Source: Hypericum androsaemum
Lineage: Eukaryota > Streptophyta > Magnoliopsida > Malpighiales > Hypericaceae
Length of the DNA stretch: 64,000 bases
Direction: 5' to 3'
NCBI GenBank assembly: GCA_963995505.1
Contig: OZ023198.1
Span: forward strand, 1,674,001 to 1,738,000
Each line of letters opens with the position of its first letter. The first letter of the stretch is position 1. Position numbers and translations under genes: made by a program. The notes beneath the pieces were generated by a model. The model worked only from the letters and a program-made list of their open reading frames with translations, was not told the origin of the DNA and ran no database searches. Below are positions 56,495-64,000 of the stretch, one piece after another.

Positions 56495-58307
56495 TCACTC
56501 CCAGTTAAATGGAAGTGTCTGAGGACCCTTATAGTCCGAGGCCCCGCCGGACTGCACTTGGAACATTACGGGACATGGAATAGACGAGTCTCGGCCGCTC
56601 AAAACGAGGACCGGATCAACAGAGCCTAACCCGTGATCGTGGATCGGCTGCAGCATAGAATTCCCGGAGGTCTGGCTATTTGTCTGCATTTGCGGTGATG
56701 ACAGAAGAGAGAGAGCACAATCCGAGTCGGGGACTCCTGCTGGTAACCTGTCGCAGAACACACCGTGGTGACCTCCAGTTGTCTTGGACAAGGAAATGTT
56801 TCTCAGCAGCGGCTGACACGCAGCAGACGCTTCGGACAAGGGATCGTTGCTTTGCAAGAAGGGGAATTGCTTCCCTTCTTTGTAGCTACTTTGCGAGGGG
56901 GACCCGAGGAATAGGCTCTGCTTGTCGGGGAGATGTGGTTGTTGATGTAGGTCAAAGAGCCTCGCATTCGCCTGAGATGTAACAACTGCAGACCAGGCAG
57001 GACTTGCAAAGTTGGAAGATGGACATCCATGAGATCCTGAGAATTCCAAGAGTTGGGAGCCTGCATAAATAGTAACACTTCAAGCTCTCTAAACAGATTA
57101 AACAGGTCCAGCTGATTACAGGTCGGGTCGAACAAACTTTCGGTTTGAGCTACAAAATCTTGAGTCCATGAATAGCAAAAAGGTTGCACTATGAGATCAT
57201 TTCTTTGCTGATAAATCTAGTTAACTTGGCCATTCATGAAACTGACCTCTGAAGTTCGACAAAAAGCTTTCGGGACGACACATGGGATCTGGCTGAGGCT
57301 TCCTTCTCCGCCTGTTATGTCCATCGAGGCGTTTCCTGCAGCTTCTTTTCCCTTCATCAAATTCCTCCAGTGAATGAAACCTATCGAACAATCATGGGTA
57401 CGATATGAGAAACAATCAGATCATCTGCTCGGATTGCAGCCAACACGAAAGTAATGAAACAACAGCTACTCTTTGCATAAAGAAACTCCAATTTTGCATA
57501 AAGAAACAATCCAATCGTCTGCTCGCATTGCAACCTGTCATATAAGTTCAGATCATAACAGCAGCATCATGCGGTTTGCAAGCAGAACACTGATCCTTCT
57601 GCTAACCTAGGCAAGTTTTCGAATAATACACACTTCGGGAATTAGCATCTTCGGGTCGAGCTAAAATTATGCAGTTTTCCCATGTTACTAAATTACAAGC
57701 TTTTGCTCTTTGAAGTAGACCTACCTGGGTGGACACCAGAAGAAAGCCAGAGGTGCTTTCTCAAGTCCAAAAAGCTATCAAGTTATATGACACCTAAAGT
57801 AAAACTGTCCATTTAGTACCAAGTACTTGATTTGTTAAGGGTAAGAACACTACAAGCACCAAAAACTGTGTACAATAATATGAAGTTACACCTGCTACAT
57901 TGCTGGCAGAACCGTTGCTTCAGCCCGCGAATTGTAACTTCGGGGGTCTTGGAGTGAATCTCGCACACCTTATGGCGCCTATGATACTCCCTACAGATAC
58001 TCAGGTCCGAGTTGCAGCCATCGACAAGGCAGGACACCGAGTTAGGCCCATTGTTAGACGCCCGCGATCTCTTCGTCGACCCAGAAGGCGAAGAATTGGG
58101 TTTCGCAGAGCCAGGCTGCTCCCACTTATTGATCGATTCCTGAAGTGAATTCCCAACACCACCAAGCTTCAGGTCAATGGAGAATTCCCCGGAAGCCTTA
58201 CCGTTAGCCCGGAAGCCGTTCGGCCTACCAAGGCCATCCACATTTTCCACACCATCTTGCTCAAATCCAGCCAAATCCCAAGAAGCTGCCTTCAAATTCC
58301 AGTCCAT
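56495..58307 (-). CDS. SPL13: SQUAMOSA promoter-binding protein-like transcription factor, SPL13-like
   Basis: Three exons on the minus strand, 58307-57892, 57380-57247 and 57060-56495, all with GT-AG introns, give 371 residues. The start [12 protein letters not shown] and the end LPFNWE match SPL13 proteins. The SBP DNA-binding domain spans about residues 93-170. It has two zinc sites (CLVDGC, CREYH, HKVCEIH, then [10 protein letters not shown]) and the nuclear signal [17 protein letters not shown]. The exon 1/2 junction falls inside the domain after QQCSR, the conserved SBP position. SBP proteins bind GTAC cores in promoters and drive phase change and shoot or flower development. Exon 3 carries a miR156 site. 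I used the ATG at 58307; no upstream in-frame ATG precedes it. The gene is intact and has no close neighbours. Confidence 0.95.
56699..56718 (-). promoter_or_regulatory. miR156 target site in SPL exon 3
   Basis: The minus strand reads GTGCTCTCTCTCTTCTGTCA, the canonical miR156 site of SPL mRNAs, encoding the ALSLLSS peptide near residue 300. From the known miRNA it should pair along 20 nt with a single mismatch, so the mRNA should be cleaved or repressed by miR156 in juvenile tissue. Confidence 0.95.
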
Positions 58308-58860
58308 AAAATCTGCCAACTTTCACTCCTCTCCTTCAAGAAGTATTTGATTTCTATTTCTCCAACTCAAGAAGAGAACATCATTTCACTAACAACAAAA
58401 GGAGCAAACAAATTAGACCCAAAAACAAGTTCAGACCAATGTACAAGAATAGGAAGAAAAAAAAAATCAACTCACAAGTGGAAAATAAAACATTAAAAGA
58501 GCAAGCATACCACAACACTAACAAGTAAAGTTTCAGAATTTGGCAAAAAGATAGGGACTTGGGATGCCTGAGGTCAACAAAAACTGTAAAGAATCTAACT
58601 TTTTCTACTGAATTAAGCTATAAAGAAGCTCCCATCAGAAACCCATCTCTTTTAACCAAATGCAGAATTGGGAGGCCAGAGAGAGAGAGAGAGACTCACT
58701 CTCACAGTCACAGACAAGCAACTGGAAGAGGAATTGACTTGTTTGCTCTTCCCAGCCATTCACTCACTGACAATGATTCCACTAGAAAAAGAAAAACCAA
58801 TAAAATCAATACACACAAAATAGATACACAAGGGGGGATGCAAAGGTAAAGCAAAGTGTT
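58308..58860 (-). promoter_or_regulatory. SPL 5' UTR and proximal promoter
   Basis: Upstream of the SPL ATG. A GA/CT microsatellite (about 58678-58695) and CT-rich stretches on the minus strand are typical of plant 5' leaders. I cannot place the transcription start. Confidence 0.4.
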
Positions 58861-59971
58861 ACCAAACCAAACTGAGAGAAAAATGTCCCACAGAAATTAA
58901 ATTTTAAAAAAAAAGAGGGTTGGAGCTCAAAAGGTAGATGGATATAACTAAATAACAACAAGGGCCAAGATTGTGGGGAAAAATAAATATAAATGAGAGT
59001 GAGAGGTGTGAGCCAATGAAATGAGGGGCCAAGATTGTACTTTGAAGCTAATGCAAAGTGCTCACTAGTGGCTTTCTTTCTTTCTTTCTTTCTTTTCCTA
59101 TTTGTTTCTAAAGTTTTAATAACAATATTCAGGAGGGCATTTACCTTGCCATATTTAGGGTTTGTTTGAAAATACTATGGATGATGAGAGAGTGAGAAAG
59201 GGGAGGGGTGGCATAATAAGGACAGGCTGTTTGTTTGTAATTGTAGCTATCAATCCTTGTTATGGGTCAAGTACACAAGGGATGGATGCCATGCTTGAGA
59301 CAAGGGCATGTGCCCTTGTGTTTCACATTCCATGGCATGTTTTTCTTTTTTTGGGTCTACTCTCTTTTCTTTTTTTTCCTTAATGAAACTCTCGTATTCA
59401 TAATCGTTTTTTTATTACAGAGTAACTCTCTCAAATGTCTGTTTCTTATTTTGTTTGTTTTTTTTTCGGGACCATTTAGTATCCAGATATACTGCACCGA
59501 TGATTATTACAAATTCAAGCCAAATTAACTGTTTGAGAGGTGACACATTTTTTTTAACAAATTTAACACTTATACGTTTTCACGGTCTCGAACTCGAGAT
59601 ATAAGTGATTATTTGTTTTATTTTGCTCGCTGTGGATGTGTATCCCACTCAAGAGATGAGAGAGTGCATAGGTTTTTACTTTTTATTATGTATGTGAAAC
59701 CTTTTTTCTCTGGTTCCAAAAAACTAAAAACTGAAACTCGAGGTCCTTTTTCCTTTTTTATTTCTATTTTAATTTTTACCTTTAGTTGCTCTCCCCTGTT
59801 GCCCTTTTTCTCATCGAACCAGCTTTCAAGCCAAAGTGGGAAAAGATCTTCGTCTTGGGGTGATGGAAGGATGGATGGGTAAGGACTGTGCACCATAAGG
59901 ACACTTTTGTCCATCCTATTTTTGGACCTTATTTCAATATTGTTATCTCATCATGACGTCGAATCTCAAAA
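58861..59971. other. Intergenic DNA with a CTTT microsatellite
   Basis: (CTTT)6 lies at 59072-59095. A GAGTTCGAGACC-like box B word occurs on the minus strand near 59586-59600, possibly an eroded SINE. No gene is seen. Confidence 0.35.
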
Positions 59972-59979
59972 TATAAAAA

Positions 59980-61990
59980 GGGCAAATTATCATTAGTTTT
60001 TTCGTGTTTGATCACCCTATCTCTCGCGTCCATGGATTTTGAAAAATTATTTTGTCATTTTCCGTGTTTGATTTTATTATACTTTCAAATTTCTGTCGCC
60101 AGAATTAGGGATGGCAATGGGTAGGGTAGGGTTTTATTTTATTATCCTTAGTTCCTTCGTGTTTGGTCACCCTACTCATACCCTAGTTTTTTTAGTTGGA
60201 CTTATACTCTACTCTTGACCCAACAAATTTTTTATTATTAGATTTATACCCTACTCTCCTGTAAACATAGGGTCCGCAGGGTCCGACTCTTTAACCTTCT
60301 ACTTTTTGATAATTTTTTTATTAAAAAATTAATTTTTATATAAAATTAATATAAATTCAAAACATCTACTATGTTACATATCAACATTCAATAAAAAATT
60401 AATGAAACATCAAATTTTGTAACTTAATTTTAATAGTACAAGATTTTTCTTTTCGAGTTTGAAGTACATAAACAATTCAACAAAAGAAATATATAGAATG
60501 TCATATTCTAGTGATCCATTATTCACGACATCTTCTAAGCTGGTTGTATAATAACATAATAAATATGTTAAAATTGACCATAAAACATATTATATGTATT
60601 ATCAATAAGATCTAATTAAGGTCTAACTATGATTTAATTAGGATACAGTCTAAAGTATGATAAAATTGTAAGAGTATAGTCTGACCCACGTGGTCTAACT
60701 ATAGATTCATACCCTACCTTAGAGCGTACTTCTAAACATAAACTCATACTTATACTCTATCACCTTAGATCCAGTCAAAGTCAACAGTGTATGGATATTT
60801 CTGCTATCCCTGGCCAAAATATGTCATTTTTTCCGGTGAACCCTACTTGAAAAGACAAAAAAAAATTTCCCCTTTGTTAAATAATAAAAAATTCCTTTTC
60901 CCTTGCTAAAAAAATTCTTGTTTTCTTCTCCCTCCTCCTTCCCCCCAACCTCTAACCTCCTTCAACCTCCGCGAAATATTGACCCCAAATCATCAAATAA
61001 GCAGAATTATTAAACCCAGAGCAATTAAATTGAACATCGATACAATAGATAACATTCCCATTCTTAAAAAAAACAAAAACCCGAAGAGAAAAGCGGAACA
61101 CTCCAACCCAGAAAATAAAGGGGGTTTTTTTTATGGAAACGAAAGGGAAGGAGCCAAGCAGCCTATTCTGTTTATTTCTCAGGTAAAAATTGATTAAATG
61201 CTTCCCAAATTGCAATGAAAATAAGGGTTAATCCCCAAGAACACTCCAACCTAAGAAAATTAAGGGTTGGCAATGTAATCACTAGATCCATCACCTTCAA
61301 TCCAGCCCCCCTAACGCACCCCCTCTAATCCACCCCCATTAGAAAGTAACTGTTTAACTCTCTCTTTGTCGATAAAAAAGTTGGGTTCTTTACTGCCTTG
61401 CCCGGTCTCGTTAAGACGAAAGCGCTGGTTCTTGTCTTGTCGCCATTGGAACTTGGAAGAGAAGAGGAAATTGAAGTGAAAGGTTGAAAAGTTGGAGGGA
61501 GAGTGGAGACACTGAGAAATTGCTTGCAATAGTTGGTAGGTAGGTGGCCGAATTGGATTTCTCCAACTGTTACACACTGAGAATTTGGATTTTGGCTGCT
61601 TCTCTTTGTGGTCCCTGCCCCCTCGGTTTAGACTCTTCTTGGATGATTGAGAATGTTTTGTAATTTATATTTTTAATTAGAATTGAAGTTTTGTCATATT
61701 TTAATTTTTTTAATTAGTTTTGATTCTCACTAAGAATATTTGAGTTTTGGTTGAAGGTTGGAGGAAGAAGGGAGGAAGAAGGGAGAAAGAAAAGGAACTT
61801 TTTATTTTAAGTTAGAAGGACATTTTAGTCTTTTCGAGAGAAGTTTTGTTGGAAAAAATGACATATTTTGACGACAGAGACATTAAAGTATAATAAAATC
61901 AAACATTGGAAATGGCAAAATAATTTTTAAAAACCAACAGATGCGAGAGACATGTTGACTAAATACGAAAGACCTGAGGGTAATTTGCCC
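59980..61990. mobile_element. Long-TIR DNA transposon (MULE-like) split by a nested hAT element
   Basis: Terminal inverted repeats begin GGGCAAATTA at both ends (59980 inward and 61990 inward). They match for about 130 bp, sharing TCTCTCGC, AAAATTATTTTG and TGTTTGATTTTATTATACTTT; the left arm resumes with AAAATATGTCATTTTTTCC after the nested insertion. TATAAAAA at 59972-59979 and 61991-61998 is the flanking duplication (8 bp, possibly 9 with one mismatch). The interior (60850-61800) has no transposase that I recognise; an 88-codon minus frame (61577-61311) may be captured DNA. Long TIRs favour Mutator-like; 8 bp would also suit hAT. Confidence 0.75.
60106..60812. mobile_element. Non-autonomous hAT element nested in the left arm
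   Basis: Begins TAGGGATGGCAATGGG and ends GCTATCCCTG, so the terminal inverted repeats are TAGGGATGGCA against CAGGGATAGCA. It is flanked by GCCAGAAT (60098-60105) and GCCAAAAT (60813-60820), an 8-bp duplication with one mismatch, as expected for hAT. The 707-bp interior is AT-rich without coding capacity. It interrupts the longer TIR described above. Confidence 0.8.
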
Positions 61991-61998
61991 TATAAAAA

Positions 61999-62539
61999 AT
62001 GTTCTCGTTGATTAATAATAATAAAAAAGCAGATTGAAACCATGTTTATGTTGGGTAAAGAAAATTAAAGTGAAATATTTGTATTTGGAATTAGTTTGTA
62101 GAAAAGTAAATAATTTGTTGTTGATTGCGTGATATTTAGAAAGTTGGTAAAAAGTATTTTAGATTTTTGTTTGCTATAGAGGTTTAATATGTTCTCTATT
62201 ATAAATTGCACATTTAGAGGTCCTTATGTTAGGCCACTACCACACATTTTTTTGGCTGGGTACCTCTTACACAGAGGTTAATTAACCTTAATTAAGTTCT
62301 ATGAATTGTTGTATGAACTAAGACGAGCTACCCTCTACGCTACAACTTAATAGTGCACTAGTAGATTATGCTCCAAAAAAAAGATGAAAAAATTTGAAAA
62401 TTCATTTTTTTGTTTTCCGAAATTGCAGTCTATATACAATGTGACATATCTATCTTTGTAATTGTTGTCGTTTCGCTCCAAACTATACTAAAATTATTTT
62501 ATCAATAAAAAATTTCTAGGCCACTGCTATTTAAAAAAA
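61999..62539. other. AT-rich intergenic DNA
   Basis: I see no gene, repeat or regulatory site that I can support here. Confidence 0.4.
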
Positions 62540-62540
62540 C

Positions 62541-62625
62541 TCATCTCAAGTGGTAAAAGCTGAGTAGGAATATGAACTTGTAGTCTATTTACCATAGTTC
62601 AATTCTTAGATGTGTAAAAAGTTTT
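62541..62625 (+). mobile_element. tRNA-derived SINE candidate
   Basis: A box A-like TGGTAAAAGCTG (62551-62562) and a box B GTTCAATTC (62597-62605) about 35 bp apart form an internal Pol III promoter. CATCT near the start and AGATG after box B could pair as an acceptor stem. It is followed by AT-rich DNA. No target duplication was identified. Confidence 0.45.
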
Positions 62626-63636
62626 ACTTATAAAAATTGCACACAAACATTAATTATCTTATAGTTTTGAAACTTAACTATACTTTGAATATGGGAGGGA
62701 AATAAAAAAGAGAAAAAAGCCGGAGAGATAAGAAGAAGTATGTGGCTGAAATGATAAATAGAATGCATATTTTTCCTTTGTATCAAAAACATTTTCTCCA
62801 AATACATAACATTTATTTCCCTTAAAAACATTTTATATCCTTACATGTAATTTAATACTTAAAAACAATTGTCGGCTCATTATTTTTTTACCATATACTA
62901 AAAATTTTCAATCTACACTACCTAACATTTATTAAAGCCAGCAATCAACTACTAATACCTACACCAACTACGGACTACCGCCGTAAATATGAAAATATTA
63001 TTTCAGTGGAATAAAATTTACTTACCAAAAAAAATATAATTTCAATCAGCATAATCAAACGGGCTCGGGACCGAGAAAAAGACCAAAAGGGTATGATCGT
63101 CGTATGAAGCATATGCTGGGGGCAAAATTGTCATGCTGTGTGGAGGACAGACATAACTCTTAAATAGACAATTTTTGGTTTATTAGTGGTACATACAAAT
63201 TACAATAGTTTAAATTTGAGTTGGATAAAAAAATTTAAACCGTGATAAATTTTTTTAACAAATAATTAAAATTATTATATTTTTAATAATTATAATTAAT
63301 TTTTTTAATTAAATTAAAATAACTTTATCCCCATTGTGATTCAAGTGTTTCGTGGTTCTTAAATAGACAACTACCGAAGTTTTTTTGTTCTGATGGAAGA
63401 CAACTACCTAAGTCAGTAGTAGCTGCAATTGCCATTATCAGTAGGGACCAATCTTCATAATGCACAAGGGCAGCTTTCTAATTTCAGCTGTACTTTCTTG
63501 CCACAATAGCATCTGGTGAATTTCCACCACGCAAAAATATTAAGCAATTTATCTTCTTTTTTCTTTTCATGAAAAAATATCGCAGACAAAGAAATACTGT
63601 GTCAGCACTATAGGCAAATTAAATGAAATCTACCAA

Positions 63637-63713
63637 CGCAAAGTGGGTAGGATGGTAGCAGGTTCTGTCTTATTTTTCAGGAGTCGGTGGATCAATTCCC
63701 ACCCTTTGCGATG
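63637..63713 (+). mobile_element. tRNA-like SINE head or decayed tRNA-related repeat
   Basis: CGCAAAG near 63637 pairs with CTTTGCG near 63704-63710. A GGATGGTAGCAGG word stands at the box A position and GGATCAATTCC (63689-63699) matches box B. A T-arm-like GGTGG/CCACC stem is present, but the anticodon loop is too large for a functional tRNA. Confidence 0.4.
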
Positions 63714-64000
63714 GCAAAATTTTGTTTGGGAGAAAAACAAAATCCAATGCCGTCTAGAGCCACGAAATAGCTAACTCGCCTAAATTTTCTTTACCAAAAA
63801 AAATTAAACGAAATCTTGCAATACCAAGAAACTTACCTTACTTCAGCTCCTAATGTCTCGATTAAGACGACCGAACAACGTGGTTTTATAGTGGTGAAGG
63901 ATGCGATATGATCTATTAATCTTTCTACGTAATTTTTCTTCTTCAGGATTAAAATTTGATAGGAATTCATTTAGCAATATAGTCATTTTATACTGTTCTT
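63714..64000. other. AT-rich end of window
   Basis: I see no gene or repeat that I can support here. Confidence 0.4.

Noticed and set aside
63637..63713. A functional tRNA gene
   Set aside because: The anticodon loop would be about 10 nt and the acceptor and T-arm pairing is imperfect, so a SINE or relic is more likely.

Overview
This is nuclear DNA from a flowering plant, most likely a eudicot. The genes carry GT-AG introns and belong to land-plant families: an SPL transcription factor with a miR156 site, a mitochondrial gamma-carbonic-anhydrase-like subunit, BAHD acyltransferases and a MIR171 hairpin. They lie in AT-rich DNA crowded with plant transposons. The species cannot be named from the sequence.

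Layout. 1-12546: most of a large Ty3/gypsy retrotransposon of the Tat/Ogre type on the minus strand. It has a gag-protease ORF, a pol ORF with an extra archaeal-type RNase H, one 1438-bp LTR, and an antisense, intron-bearing plant-mobile-domain (PMD) ORF. Its other LTR lies left of the window. 12552-15037: a broken BAHD acyltransferase gene (copy A), cut by that retrotransposon and by a Ty1/copia solo LTR. 15104-23096: a degenerate Ty1/copia element with both LTRs, lodged between the coding region of copy A and its likely TATA box. 23612-25.3 kb: a second copia-type LTR with primer-binding site and an incomplete interior. 25534-26812: BAHD copy B, broken by a 14-bp deletion. 27209-27268: an inverted BAHD scrap. 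29409-31413: an intact two-exon gamma-CAL gene. 31800-41047: three LINE insertions (1.3, 4.7 and 0.95 kb), each with target-site duplications. 44440-44545: a MIR171 precursor. 47.3-48.0 kb: a terminal-inverted-repeat element with a G-quadruplex motif. 48.35-53.25 kb: a copia element lacking its 5' LTR. 56495-58307: an intact three-exon SPL13-like gene. 59980-61990: a long-TIR DNA transposon with a hAT element nested inside. 62.5-63.7 kb: two tRNA-like SINE candidates.

Intact host genes are few: gamma-CAL (complex I assembly in mitochondria), MIR171 (which targets GRAS/SCL6-HAM mRNAs) and the SPL13-like gene (repressed by miR156). MIR171 and SPL lie about 12 kb apart and belong to two interacting regulatory modules. 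The BAHD pair is a dead tandem duplication. Its two copies carry different frameshifts within about 30 bp of each other, so each copy shows what the other lost. No wholly new system is evident. The most useful observations are the unannotated MIR171 hairpin, the antisense PMD gene in the Tat element, the 55-bp hairpin array in its LTR, and the order of insertions that can be read from target-site duplications.
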